From assembly GCA_963780755.1 (NCBI GenBank), contig CAWACX010000002.1, forward strand, positions 1 through 64,000: 64,000 nucleotides of DNA, given 5' to 3'. Positions 54,776-63,645 of this stretch are shown one piece after another (position 1 is the first letter of the stretch; every line of letters starts with the position of its first letter). A program made the translations under genes and the position numbers. The notes beneath the pieces are model-generated. The model was not told the origin of the DNA and did no database searches. It saw only the letters and a program-made list of their open reading frames with translations. Source of the DNA: JALYNX01 sp963780755 (GTDB lineage Bacteria > Actinomycetota > Acidimicrobiia > Spongiisociales > ZC4RG35).

Positions 54776-55503
54776 GTGCTCGACGACAGTCGAACCCTCA
54801 TTATCTCAAACCCGGCGAGGGCGGCGGAAACCGACGCGTTGAGGCTCTCGGTTGCGTCGGCCATAGGAATCGACACCACGACGTCGCAGCGGTCGGCGGT
54901 GAGGCGGCTCAGCCCGGCCCCTTCCGCCCCGACCACCACTGCCACCGGCTCGGTCAGCAACTCGAGGCCAAACAACCCGTCGCTCCCGGTGGCATCGAGG
55001 CCGACCACCCAGAGGCCGCCCGACTTGAGTCGGCTCAGAGCCTCAGGGATCGACCCCACGATCGCCACCGGCAGCCGCTCCAGCGCGCCGGCCGCCGACT
55101 TGAAGGCGACTGCCGACAACGGAGCGGCCCGTCGCGACGAGACGACGAGCCCGGTCATCCCCGAGGCAATCGCGCTGCGGGCAATTGCACCCACGTTGTG
55201 CGGGTCTTCTACGTGGTCGAGGACCATGACCGCGGCATCGCCGACGACCAAGGCATCGAGGGTCACCGGTAGCAAGGGACGGCAGTCGGCCACGATCCCC
55301 TGCGGGGCATCGGTCTCGGCAGTTGGTCGGACATCGTCGACGATGGTGACCCGGTCCATGCCGACCAGGTCGAGGATCGATTCCACCTCGGCTTTGCCGC
55401 GACGTCGGCCCTCGACCCAGATCCGGAGCACTCGCCCGGCCCCGGCCGCGGCCGCGACGGCGTGGACGCCTTCGACCCTATTTCCGAAGCCAGATGGTGC
55501 CAT
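54766..55503 (-). CDS. rlmB: 23S rRNA 2'-O-methyltransferase of the TrmH/RlmB family
   Basis: 245 residues. Start region NRVEGVHAVAAAAGAGRVLR, then the SPOUT knot with VMVLDHVEDPHNVGAIARSA (motif 1), VAVVVGAEGAGLSRLTADRC (motif 2) and VSIPMADATESLNASVSAAL (motif 3). A full-length member that methylates the ribose of a 23S rRNA guanosine. It overlaps cysS by 26 bp and the tRNA-Thr gene by 10 bp. ATG 55503. Confidence 0.9.
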   Translation of the reverse strand: MAPSGFGNRVEGVHAVAAAAGAGRVLRIWVEGRRRGKAEVESILDLVGMDRVTIVDDVRPTAETDAPQGIVADCRPLLPVTLDALVVGDAAVMVLDHVEDPHNVGAIARSAIASGMTGLVVSSRRAAPLSAVAFKSAAGALERLPVAIVGSIPEALSRLKSGGLWVVGLDATGSDGLFGLELLTEPVAVVVGAEGAGLSRLTADRCDVVVSIPMADATESLNASVSAALAGFEIMRVRLSSSTPG

Positions 55504-56869
55504 TTGGGCCGTCTTCGAGGATCACACCCGCAGAATCGAGCTCATCACGGATCGAATCCGCTTCCTCGAACCGCCGCTCCGACCGTGCCTGGTTGCGCAA
55601 CCTGATCAGCGCATCGAGGACCTGCTCCTCATCACCGGCGAGCCCGAACCGTGCCGCGATGTCGCTCAGGTCCAGGCCTGACTTCGGCGCCGGGCTGGCA
55701 TCGTCGAGACCGAGCACCTCGACGATCGAGGCCACCGCTCCGGCAATACCTGACCCATCGCCCCCCGCGTCATGGACCCGGTTTCCCTCCCGCACCAGGT
55801 CAAAGAGAAGTGACATGGCCTGCGGGGTCCCGAAGTCTTCGTCCATTGCGGCGGTGAAGTGGGCCATGGCCTCGGCATCCGGGGGCCCCGGCTCGACCCG
55901 CTCCAGGAACCGGCTCAACCTCTCCCAGGAATCGGCGGCCTCGGCGAGCAGCTCCTCCGAGTACTCGATGGGCGACCGGTAGTGGGCTCGGAGGAACAGG
56001 AGCCGGAGCGCCCGCCCACCGTGACGCTCGAGCAGGGTTGCCAGGTCGACGACGACACCGGTCGACTTCGACATCTTCTCCTCGCCGAGGTTGACCATCC
56101 CGTTGTGCAGCCAATACCTGCAGAACGGCGCGCCCGAAGCACCCTCGCTCTGGGCGATCTCGTTCTCGTGGTGGGGGAAGATCAGGTCGGTGCCGCCACC
56201 GTGGATGTCGAAGTCGGCGCCCAGGTACCGAGCAGCCATCGCCGAGCATTCGATGTGCCACCCGGGCCGTCCCTTTCCCCACGGCGACTCCCACCAGGGC
56301 TCCCCTGGCTTCGCTTGCTTCCAAAGGGCGAAGTCGAGGGGGTCGTTCTTGGCCTCCCCGATCTCGATCCGGTACCCCGATCGCAACTCATCGGGGTCTC
56401 GCCCCGAGAGCTTCCCGTAGGCGGGGAGCGACCTGACCGCGAAATAGACGTCGCCACCCGACTCATAGGCCAGACCCCGGTCGATCAGGGTTGAGATGAG
56501 CTCGAGCATCTCTGGGACGTGCTCGGTGGCCTTGGGCTCCACGTCAGGCTCGAGGACGCCCAGTTCCCGGTAGGAGTCGGAAAAGCGCTTCGCCATCTCC
56601 GCGGCCAGGGCCTCAACGGTGGTCCCGGCTTCCAGCGCGGCGGCGATGATCTTGTCCTCGATGTCGGTGACGTTGCGAACGAATAGGACATCGAAGCCCC
56701 GCCAGGTCAGATAGCGCCTGATCACATCGAATGCGACCGCAGAGCGCCCGTGGCCGACGTGGGGCTCGGACTGGACCGTGGGACCGCACACGTAGATCCC
56801 GACCTTGCCTTCGTCCCTGGGCTCGAAGGGGGCGATGGCGCGATTCAACGTGCTGTGGACCCGGAGCAT
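55478..56869 (-). CDS. cysS: Cysteinyl-tRNA synthetase
   Basis: 463 residues, normal length. The zinc Cys and HIGH-type motif are in GIYVCGPTVQSEPHVGHGRS, the other zinc ligands in GWHIECSAMAARYLGADFDI and DLIFPHHENEIAQSEGA, and the second signature is GEEKMSKSTGVVVDLATLLE (KMSKS). Charges tRNA-Cys. ATG 56869, 10 bp after ispF, so one operon with carD-ispF-cysS-rlmB. Confidence 0.96.
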   Translation of the reverse strand: MLRVHSTLNRAIAPFEPRDEGKVGIYVCGPTVQSEPHVGHGRSAVAFDVIRRYLTWRGFDVLFVRNVTDIEDKIIAAALEAGTTVEALAAEMAKRFSDSYRELGVLEPDVEPKATEHVPEMLELISTLIDRGLAYESGGDVYFAVRSLPAYGKLSGRDPDELRSGYRIEIGEAKNDPLDFALWKQAKPGEPWWESPWGKGRPGWHIECSAMAARYLGADFDIHGGGTDLIFPHHENEIAQSEGASGAPFCRYWLHNGMVNLGEEKMSKSTGVVVDLATLLERHGGRALRLLFLRAHYRSPIEYSEELLAEAADSWERLSRFLERVEPGPPDAEAMAHFTAAMDEDFGTPQAMSLLFDLVREGNRVHDAGGDGSGIAGAVASIVEVLGLDDASPAPKSGLDLSDIAARFGLAGDEEQVLDALIRLRNQARSERRFEEADSIRDELDSAGVILEDGPNGTIWLRK

Positions 56870-56878
56870 CGGGCGATG

Positions 56879-57383
56879 TTACGACAGGGCGGCCATGGTC
56901 ACCACAGCCACCACTGCCAGGCCTTCACCTCTGCCGATGAAGCCCGAGACCGTCGGTTGTGGTTGCCTTCACCGATACCGCATCGAGCCCGACACCGAGG
57001 GCATCGGCCAGCCCATCGCGGATCTGATCCCGATGAGGCGACACCCGCACCTCCTCGATCACGACCGTGACGTCGACGTTCCCCACCACCCAACCACCGC
57101 TGCCCGCAAGGGCCACCGCCTGGCGCAACAGCATCATCGAGTCGGCACCGTGGTAGGCCGGGTCGTCCGACGGGAAGTGGTCGCCGATGTCGAAGAGCGC
57201 CGCTGCGCCGAGCACCGCGTCGGTCACGGCGTGTGCCAGGACGTCGCCATCGGAAGTGGCGCTGACCCCGAGAGTGTCCGAGACGACCACGCCCCCGAGC
57301 AACAGAGGGGGATCGCCATCCAGACGGTGGGCGTCGAAGCCCCATCCGACACGAATGCCGGGGGACGACGACTCGGGGCTCAT
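56879..57383 (-). CDS. ispF: 2-C-methyl-D-erythritol 2,4-cyclodiphosphate synthase (C-terminal frameshift)
   Basis: MEP pathway enzyme. RVGWGFDAHRLDGDPPLLLG holds the zinc Asp and His, and DVLAHAVTDAVLGAAALFDI the third His. The frame runs to KATTTDGLG and then leaves the family sequence because of one extra G in a GGG run near 56943. With that base removed it continues FIGRGEGLAVVAVVTMAAL to a stop at 56879. Since the pathway gene is essential, a consensus error is more likely than a mutation. GTG/ATG start at 57383 overlaps the carD stop. Confidence 0.92.
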
Positions 57384-57889
57384 TCCTCTTCGGCTTCGAC
57401 CGTGGGCAATGCCCTGTCGAGTCGCTTGATCGCCTCTTCCTCGTCGATCTCCAGGCTGAAGGCGAGCTCCGAGCTGAGAGTGAGCCGGGCCTTGGACAGC
57501 ATCCGCTTCAGAGCGGGGCTGATCCCCTTGGTCTGTTGGGCGAAGGAGAGGTCGCGGACCACCTCGGCGACCTGGAAGATGTCACCGGAGGTCATCTTCT
57601 CGTTGAGCACCTTGTACCACCGGCTCCAGTTGGCACCGGCCTCCTCGGGCTCGCCCTTCAAGGACTTGAGCACGTCCCGGGACTTGGTCTTGGAGATGAC
57701 GGGCCGGATCAGGTCGTCGACCTTGTCCAGCGGGACCATCACCGTCAGTTGCTCGGTGGCGATGTCGAGGACGAAGTAGTCCTGCTTCTTGCCGGCGAAC
57801 TCCTGTTTGACCTTCTTCTGGATGGTGGCGGCACCGTGCTGGGGGTGCACCACCTTGTCCCCTACCGAGTATTTGGTTGCTGACGCCAT
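57380..57889 (-). CDS. carD: CarD family RNA polymerase-binding regulator
   Basis: 169 residues from ATG 57889. The RNA polymerase-interaction domain is YSVGDKVVHPQHGAATIQKK, QDYFVLDIATEQLTVMVPLD; the C-terminal helical DNA-binding part holds GANWSRWYKVLNEKMTSGDI with the conserved Trp, and GISPALKRMLSKARLTLSSE. Stabilises open complexes at rRNA promoters in actinobacteria. First gene of carD-ispF-cysS-rlmB; ispD, which sits between carD and ispF in mycobacteria, is absent. Confidence 0.95.
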   Translation of the reverse strand: MASATKYSVGDKVVHPQHGAATIQKKVKQEFAGKKQDYFVLDIATEQLTVMVPLDKVDDLIRPVISKTKSRDVLKSLKGEPEEAGANWSRWYKVLNEKMTSGDIFQVAEVVRDLSFAQQTKGISPALKRMLSKARLTLSSELAFSLEIDEEEAIKRLDRALPTVEAEEE

Positions 57890-57920
57890 TAGCGGCTGCG
57901 GAGTGTACCGGTGGGCTATG

Positions 57921-58982
57921 TCAATCGAAGACGGGCTCCCATTCATGCGCCGACTCGAGGAGCCGGTCGAAGTAGACGCGCAGCTGCCCGGCCCGGGTCT
58001 CACCGACTCCCTCCACGGAAGTGAGCTCGCCGGTCGTGGCATGGAGCAGTTTGGAGATCGATCCGAAGTGGCGAACGATGTCGTCGCGCACCGGCTCCGG
58101 GAGACGGCCGACCTGGGAGAGGATGCGGTACCCCCTGGGCTCCACGGGGTCGTCGAGGTCGGAGAAGCCCAACTCACGCCCCACCAGCGCCGGATCTTCG
58201 AGCTCGGTGCCGCTCAGCGCTTCGAGCCGCCCCACGGCCCTGGTCACGGCGTTTCCTCGCAGCGGCTTGATGTAGTCCTGGAGGACGATTCTCTTGGTGA
58301 AGTCGACGCCAGACATCAGGTCATTGAGCTGGAGGGAGACGATCCGGCCCTCTTCGCCCAGGGTCAGGGCTCGCCCGCCGACGACCTCACCGACCCGGTC
58401 GACCAACTCGGCGCGTTGCAGGACCGTGACGGCGGGCCGGTAGGTGGCCATGGTGGTGACCTCGAGACGGGTGAGCCGGCCCTCCGACTCGTTGAGGCGG
58501 CTTCTAAGCCGGTCCAGGCTCTGCAACTCCTGGTTGACGTGAGCGGTCACCTCGGTCGGCGTCGCCAATTCGATCTTCTGGCCGGCGTAGAACAGAGTCG
58601 CGACACGGCGCCCCTCGCTGACGGCCACCACCGGCTTCCCGGTCTGCGCCGCCATTCGCTCAGCAGTGCGATGCCGGGCCCCGGTCTCGTCGGTCGGGAT
58701 CGAGCCGTCGGGCACGAAATGGACCCCGGCCTCGGTGATGATCGCCCAGCTGTCATCGATGACGATCCCGCCGTCCATCTTCGAAAGCTCTGCGAGGCGG
58801 GCCGGGGTGAACACCGCCCGTCTCAGGTGGAATCCACCCGATGAGGCGGCGGCGACTGCTGACCCGTTGCCGAGGACGACCAATCCGCCCTTGCCCTGCT
58901 GGATGATCCTCTCCAGGGCCCTGCGCATCGGAGTACCCGGCGCAAGGCGCTCCAGGGTCTCGATTATGGAGGGCCCATCCAC
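57921..58982 (-). CDS. disA: DNA integrity scanning diadenylate cyclase
   Basis: 353 residues; makes c-di-AMP and monitors DNA structure. The DAC domain shows GGLVVLGNGSAVAAASSGGF, LSKMDGGIVIDDSWAIITEA (DGG in place of the usual DGA) and ETGARHRTAERMAAQTGKPV (RHR). A helical spine follows, and a C-terminal helix-hairpin-helix region (LLHATTGELTSVEGVGETRA). Neighbour of radA as in many Gram-positive bacteria, though a divergent cupin-cyclase gene lies between them here. Confidence 0.95.
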   Translation of the reverse strand: MDGPSIIETLERLAPGTPMRRALERIIQQGKGGLVVLGNGSAVAAASSGGFHLRRAVFTPARLAELSKMDGGIVIDDSWAIITEAGVHFVPDGSIPTDETGARHRTAERMAAQTGKPVVAVSEGRRVATLFYAGQKIELATPTEVTAHVNQELQSLDRLRSRLNESEGRLTRLEVTTMATYRPAVTVLQRAELVDRVGEVVGGRALTLGEEGRIVSLQLNDLMSGVDFTKRIVLQDYIKPLRGNAVTRAVGRLEALSGTELEDPALVGRELGFSDLDDPVEPRGYRILSQVGRLPEPVRDDIVRHFGSISKLLHATTGELTSVEGVGETRAGQLRVYFDRLLESAHEWEPVFD

Positions 58983-59042
58983 CGGCTCAGGCTATCAGCC
59001 GCCAATCGGGCCGGCGCTGGCGCCATCTCATAGGATTCGGGG

Positions 59043-59898
59043 ATGGACCCCGTGTACCGGCGCAACTTCGACGAGCCCGACGAGGTCGTCGAGCTGGAGA
59101 AGACGCGGTCGGAGCTGCTCACGATCGGGGGCCTGACCATGGCCCACGACACCCACCAGCCAGGTTGGCACTGGGCGGAGCACGTCAAACCACACGTTGG
59201 AACCGACTCCTGCCAGGCGCACCACATGAGTTTCATCATCAGGGGGCGGCTCCGCGTCCGGCTCGACGACGGCACCGAGTTCGAATGCCGGAAGGGAGAC
59301 GTGTTGAACGTCCCCCCGGGCCACGATTCATGGGTCGTCGGGGACGAGCCGTTCGAGACCCTGGCCTTCATGGGGGGCGCCACCTGGCTCGCCCCGCTGC
59401 AGTCGTTGAGGGAGCGGGTGCTGGTGACGCTTCTCTTCACCGACATCGTCGACTCGACGGGCGTCGCCCGCCGACTCGGCGACCACGGCTGGGCCGAGCT
59501 CCTGGGCAGTCACAATCAGCGGATCGCCGAGTCGGTCAGGCGTCATGGAGGTGAGATCGCCAAGCTCACCGGGGATGGCGTCCTCGCCATCTTCGACGGT
59601 GCGGCCCGGGCGATCCGATGCGCTCTGACCTGTCAGCAGGATGCGGCCGACCTCGGTCTGGCGATCAGGGCCGCGGTCCACAGCGGCGAGGTGGAGCTGG
59701 CCGGTGAGGAGATCCACGGCCTGGCCGTCCATGAGGCGGCCCGGATCCTGGCCCACGCCGGCTGGGGGCCAGATACTGGTGTCCGACCTGACCAAGACCT
59801 TCGCACGCGGGACCCACCTCGAGTTCGAGGAGGTGGGAGAGGTGGAGCTACGCGGCCTGGACGAGCCGATCCGCCTCCATCAGGTGAGGGCGGGGTGA
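59043..59898 (+). pseudogene. Cupin-class III nucleotidyl cyclase fusion (one frameshift)
   Basis: About 284 residues. Residues 1-115 form a cupin (TMAHDTHQPGWHWAEHVKPH, AHHMSFIIRGRLRVRLDDGT, RKGDVLNVPPGHDSWVVGDE) with His and Glu metal ligands. From about 125 comes a class III cyclase domain: VLVTLLFTDIVDSTGVARRL (first metal Asp), GGEIAKLTGDGVLAIFDGAA (Lys and second Asp), AAVHSGEVELAGEEIHGLAV and HEAARILAHAG. A frame change near 59765 leads to ILVSDLTKTFARGTHLEFEE and the end LHQVRAG. ATG 59043. Likely a soluble sensor cyclase; the ligand is unknown. Confidence 0.8.
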
Positions 59899-59910
59899 GC
59901 ACCTCCCAAA

Positions 59911-59951
59911 TTGAGAGCAAAAGGGCCAAATAGAAGCCCTTTTCGTCTCAA
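59911..59951. terminator. Bidirectional terminator between the cyclase and radA
   Basis: Long inverted repeat ttgagagcaaaagggc / gcccttttcgtctcaa with one internal mismatch and a 9-base loop; A- and T-runs on both sides of the G/C core. It lies between convergent genes, and its right arm covers the radA stop. Confidence 0.8.
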
Positions 59952-61255
59952 TTACGGGGTGATGACGCGACCAGGCCGGCGTCGGCGAGGGCCTCACCGA
60001 GCCGGAGCGACCGCCCTCCCACCGGGGCGACCCGGCGATCGAGGCCCATGCGGTCCAGCTCCTCGGTCCGGCGGGCCTCGAAGGGAATCGACCTCACCTC
60101 ACCTGCGAGACCGATCTCACCCCAGGCCGCCAGCTTGCCTAATGGCACATCGAGTGCCGACGAGGCGATGGCGAAGGCAACCGGCAGGTCACACCCCGGC
60201 TCGTCGAGACGCCAGCCCCCGACCACGTTGACATAGACCTCGGAGTCGAAAAGAGCGATCCCGGCGTGGCGGTGCAGGACCGCGAGCACCTGATTGACCC
60301 GGGTCGGGTCGAGGCCTCGGATGGACCGGCGCGGCTGGGGCTGATTGGTCTTCGACACCAGGGCCTGGATTTCGACGAGGATCGAGCGGCGGCCTTCCAC
60401 GGCGGGATAGATCACCGTCCCCGCCACCTCCGGCTGCCACCCTTCGAGGAAGACCTTGGACGGGTCCTCGATCTCCAGGAGCCCGTCGGTGCGCATGTCG
60501 AACATGCCGGAGACATGGGTCGCCCCGTAGCGATTCTTGTTGGAGCGCAGGACACGAAAGCCGAGGTCCGGGTCGCCCTCCAGGTAGAGAACGACATCCA
60601 CCATGTGCTCGAGCAGCTTGGGGCCGGCTAGTCCACCTTCCTTTGTGACGTGGCCCACCAAGACCACGGAGATTCCGGTCGTCTTGGCGAGCCTCACCAG
60701 CCTCCCCGCGCTCTCTCTCACCTGGGCCGGCCCTCCTGGTGCGGACGTGATCTCTGCCACGCCAACCGCCTGGATCGAGTCCACCACCAGCAGACGGGGC
60801 CTCTCCCTCTCGGCGAGGGCGACGATGGCGTCCACGTCATCATCCGAGACCAGGGTGATCGGCTCGTCGCCGATGCCCAACCTCCCGGCGCGGATCGCCA
60901 CTTGCTGCGCCGACTCCTCGGCGCTGGCCACCATGACAGGATGCCCGCTTCCGGCCATCGCTCCCGCCATCTGCAGCAGCAGGGTCGACTTCCCGACCCC
61001 CGGCTCGCCGCCGAGGAGGAGGACCGAGCCGGGGACCAACCCCCCGCCCAACACCCGGTCGACCTCGGGCCAGCCGGTCGCCTGGCGCTCGTGCGGGCCC
61101 GCTGCGGCCTCGACCATGGAGAGCGCCTGGGCCGGCGCCACGGACGAGGTCGGCTTCGACCCGTCCTCGGCAAGCGGTTCCTCGACGCCGCATTGCGGGC
61201 AAAAACCCATCCACTTCGGGGAGCGATGCCCGCAGGACTCACAACGGAACGCCAT
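59948..61255 (-). CDS. radA: DNA repair protein RadA
   Basis: 435 residues. Zinc finger FRCESCGHRSPKWMGFCPQC, Walker A LLLGGEPGVGKSTLLLQMAG, Walker B LLVVDSIQAVGVAEITSAPG, the RadA motif VLRSNKNRYGATHVSGMFDM (KNRYG, usually KNRFG) and the C-terminal Lon-like domain (GCDLPVAFAIASSALDVPLG). Branch-migration helicase in recombinational repair. ATG 61255. Confidence 0.96.
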   Translation of the reverse strand: MAFRCESCGHRSPKWMGFCPQCGVEEPLAEDGSKPTSSVAPAQALSMVEAAAGPHERQATGWPEVDRVLGGGLVPGSVLLLGGEPGVGKSTLLLQMAGAMAGSGHPVMVASAEESAQQVAIRAGRLGIGDEPITLVSDDDVDAIVALAERERPRLLVVDSIQAVGVAEITSAPGGPAQVRESAGRLVRLAKTTGISVVLVGHVTKEGGLAGPKLLEHMVDVVLYLEGDPDLGFRVLRSNKNRYGATHVSGMFDMRTDGLLEIEDPSKVFLEGWQPEVAGTVIYPAVEGRRSILVEIQALVSKTNQPQPRRSIRGLDPTRVNQVLAVLHRHAGIALFDSEVYVNVVGGWRLDEPGCDLPVAFAIASSALDVPLGKLAAWGEIGLAGEVRSIPFEARRTEELDRMGLDRRVAPVGGRSLRLGEALADAGLVASSPRN

Positions 61256-61272
61256 TCAGAACACCGTACCGG

Positions 61273-61395
61273 TTAGTGGTTGTCGCGACGTGCGGCGAGA
61301 ATGACAACCCCCACCAAAATGGTCAGGATGACGAGCGCGGCCAATGCCGAAGCCACCGTCCACGGCTCGTAGGTCCTGACCGCCCACACAAACAT
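61273..61395 (-). CDS. Small single-helix membrane protein (tentative)
   Basis: 40 residues from ATG 61395: a short polar start, one helix (VASALAALVILTILVGVVIL) and a basic end. The clear membrane helix and the position upstream of radA make it credible, but there is no strong ribosome binding site. Confidence 0.3.
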   Translation of the reverse strand: MFVWAVRTYEPWTVASALAALVILTILVGVVILAARRDNH

Positions 61396-61427
61396 GCCGT
61401 GGCACAATATCGCGGCCAAGGAGGGAC

Positions 61428-62375
61428 GTGGCTTCACGAAAGTGTGATCACTGCGGCGCGAGCGTGCCGGCGGATGAGCAGTTCTGCCCATCCTGCGGCA
61501 CTTTTCTCGATCCTTTGACCGCGCCCGTGGCCCCGCGACGGGACAATGTGATCTCCGTCACCTCCGATGGGACCTATGAGGAGTTCGACCTCGGCAACGC
61601 TCCCCCGGAAGAGCCGGCCGGCAAGGCGGCGACGAACGACCGGGGTCGGATCACCTGCCCGTCCTGCAATGCCGAGAACCCATCGTCCAATCGCCACTGC
61701 CAGGAGTGCGGGGCCCGTCTCAAGCAGGGCCCGCTGCCCACCGCGCCCCGGCCCGCGGTTCAGGCGACGGCGGGGGTCCGCGCTGCGCTGGCCATCAGCG
61801 CCCTTCTCTTTGCTGTCGTGGTCGTCGCGCTGTTGTTCAACGTGTTCAACGGCTCGGAAACACCGGCCACCACGACAATTGCCGGCGGTGGCTCAACGAC
61901 CCTGGGAACGAGCGCGGAGATCGAACAGATCGAAGTGATAAGTGCCGAGTGTGTCCCCCCCGGCATTGGCTCATTCGTTTGCGACAACCTGATTTCGGGC
62001 ACCGAAGCCGATTACCAGATCACCTATGAGGACCTGGCCGACGGGGAGCAGGTGGTGATCACCCTGATCTTCCGGGAGCCGATGACTGTGAACCGCATCG
62101 ACTGGTACAACCTCGCCGACGAGACCCAGTTCCGGCGGAACTACCGGGCCCGTGGGATCACCATCGACGCCCAGGGCAACCCTCAGGCTTTCCCGGTAGA
62201 GCTCGAGGACTCGCCCGGTGTCCAGCAGATCGCCTTCGCCGCTGTGAGCACAACCGAAGTGGTGATCACCGTGGAGAGCGCCTACCTGGCGGAGACGGTC
62301 GATGACAACGTCTTCAGGGAGATGGCGATCCAGGAGCTGGTCGTCTTCGGCCGGCCGGCGACCCCGCGCGACTAG
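61428..62375 (+). CDS. Zinc-ribbon membrane protein with discoidin-like extracytoplasmic domain
   Basis: 315 residues from GTG 61428 (ribosome binding site aaggaggga). Two zinc ribbons lie at the N-terminus, KCDHCGASVPADEQFCPSCG and ITCPSCNAENPSSNRHCQEC. A membrane helix follows near residue 120-142 (ALAISALLFAVVVVALLFNV), then a Thr/Gly linker and a beta-rich domain (VVITLIFREPMTVNRIDWYN, RRNYRARGITIDAQGNPQAF, VVITVESAYLAETVDDNVF) resembling discoidin/NADase-type glycan-binding modules. Ligand unknown. Ends in a 4-bp convergent overlap with the P450 gene. Confidence 0.75.
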   Translation: MASRKCDHCGASVPADEQFCPSCGTFLDPLTAPVAPRRDNVISVTSDGTYEEFDLGNAPPEEPAGKAATNDRGRITCPSCNAENPSSNRHCQECGARLKQGPLPTAPRPAVQATAGVRAALAISALLFAVVVVALLFNVFNGSETPATTTIAGGGSTTLGTSAEIEQIEVISAECVPPGIGSFVCDNLISGTEADYQITYEDLADGEQVVITLIFREPMTVNRIDWYNLADETQFRRNYRARGITIDAQGNPQAFPVELEDSPGVQQIAFAAVSTTEVVITVESAYLAETVDDNVFREMAIQELVVFGRPATPRD

Positions 62376-63598
62376 GCCGCCTCCAGCTCCAGGGCGAGGG
62401 TCTGCACGCCCCTGAAGACCAGGCTCTCGATCCGGTCCGTCGCCTCGACCAGATCGATCGACCGCACCCGTGTGGCGATCCGCCCAAAGGTCGCCTCCAG
62501 CTCGACGGTGGCCAAAGGGGCACCGACACAGAAGTGAACCCCTGCTCCGAAGGAGAGATGTGGGTTGGGGCTTCGCGTCAGATCGAGCCCTTCCCCGCTC
62601 GGCCCGAACACGGCGACATCGCGGTTGGCCGATCCGAAGAGGAGCCCGACCTTCGACCCGACGGGCAACCGGTGCCCTTCGATCTCGGTGTCCTCCAAAA
62701 CCCACCGCTCGAACATCTGGAGTGGGGAGTCGTATCGAAGCAACTCTTCGACCGCCGCAGAGATTGGGACCTCGCCCCGGTGCAACGCGGCGTAGTCGGA
62801 CGGGTGGTTCGCCAGGGCGAGCAACCCATTGCCGATGGCGTGGACCGTGGCCTCATGACCGGCATTGAGGGTGAGGATCGCGGTTCCCACGATCTCCTCG
62901 TCGGTCAGGGTGTCGCCCTCGTCTTCCACCTGGATCATCGCCGAGATCAGGTCGTCGCCTGATCGGGCTCGCCGCAGGCTGACGATGCCTTCGAGATAGC
63001 TGACGAAGTCTCGGGTGGCTGCTTCCGCGGCGGCCCCCTCCTCGTCGGTCACCCGCTGGTCGAACACCTTGACTATGGCATGGCTCCACTCGAGGAGATG
63101 GGGATGATCTTCCGCGGGAATCCCCATCAGGTCGGCGATCATCGCCACCGGTATCGGGGTCGCCAGGTCGCGGATCGCCTCCAGTCGCCCCGACTCGAGC
63201 GCGGTGTCGAGAAGGCGATCGGTGGCCGCCTCCAGACGGGGACGGAAGACTTCGGACGATCGCCTGGTGAAGGCCTTGGAGACCAGGCGGCGCAATCTGG
63301 TGTGCCGGGGGGGCTCGAGATCGATGAACGACTCACGGATGTACCGGGTCCACATGGGCCAGCTCGAGGGATAGATGCGATCGTGGAGGCGCTGATCGAC
63401 CTCCGCGGTTGTCAGCCGGTGCCGGTAGTCACGACCGAAGCGCTCCCGGTCTTTGAGAATCGCGCTGACGTCTTGGTGCCGGGTGACAAAGGTCAGCTCC
63501 CACTCCGGGTCGAAGAAGACCGGGGTCTGGTCGCGTAACCGAGAGTAAGTGGGATAGGGGTCGTCGAGGAACTCCGGTGAGTAGGGATCGAAGGTCAT
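62372..63598 (-). CDS. Cytochrome P450
   Basis: 408 residues. Haem-binding loop LSFGAGVHFCVGAPLATVEL (FxxGxHxCxG), I-helix ILTLNAGHEATVHAIGNGLL (AGxE/DT), K-helix ISAAVEELLRYDSPLQMFER (ExxR). N-terminus MTFDPYSPEFLDDPYPTYSR without a membrane anchor, a typical soluble bacterial P450. Substrate and redox partner unknown; no ferredoxin gene adjacent. ATG 63598 is preceded directly by the heptamer repeat instead of a ribosome binding site. Confidence 0.93.
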   Translation of the reverse strand: MTFDPYSPEFLDDPYPTYSRLRDQTPVFFDPEWELTFVTRHQDVSAILKDRERFGRDYRHRLTTAEVDQRLHDRIYPSSWPMWTRYIRESFIDLEPPRHTRLRRLVSKAFTRRSSEVFRPRLEAATDRLLDTALESGRLEAIRDLATPIPVAMIADLMGIPAEDHPHLLEWSHAIVKVFDQRVTDEEGAAAEAATRDFVSYLEGIVSLRRARSGDDLISAMIQVEDEGDTLTDEEIVGTAILTLNAGHEATVHAIGNGLLALANHPSDYAALHRGEVPISAAVEELLRYDSPLQMFERWVLEDTEIEGHRLPVGSKVGLLFGSANRDVAVFGPSGEGLDLTRSPNPHLSFGAGVHFCVGAPLATVELEATFGRIATRVRSIDLVEATDRIESLVFRGVQTLALELEAA

Positions 63599-63600
63599 TT

Positions 63601-63631
63601 CGTAATACGTACTACGTACTACGTAACACGT
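63601..63631 (-). repeat. Heptamer tandem repeat, copy 2 (reverse orientation)
   Basis: On the minus strand it reads acgtgtt acgtagt acgtagt acgtatt acg, the same length and phase as 43340-43370 with changes in units two and three only. It fills the gap between the ABC permease stop and the P450 start. Confidence 0.85.
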
Positions 63632-63645
63632 GTCACGGCGCAGCC

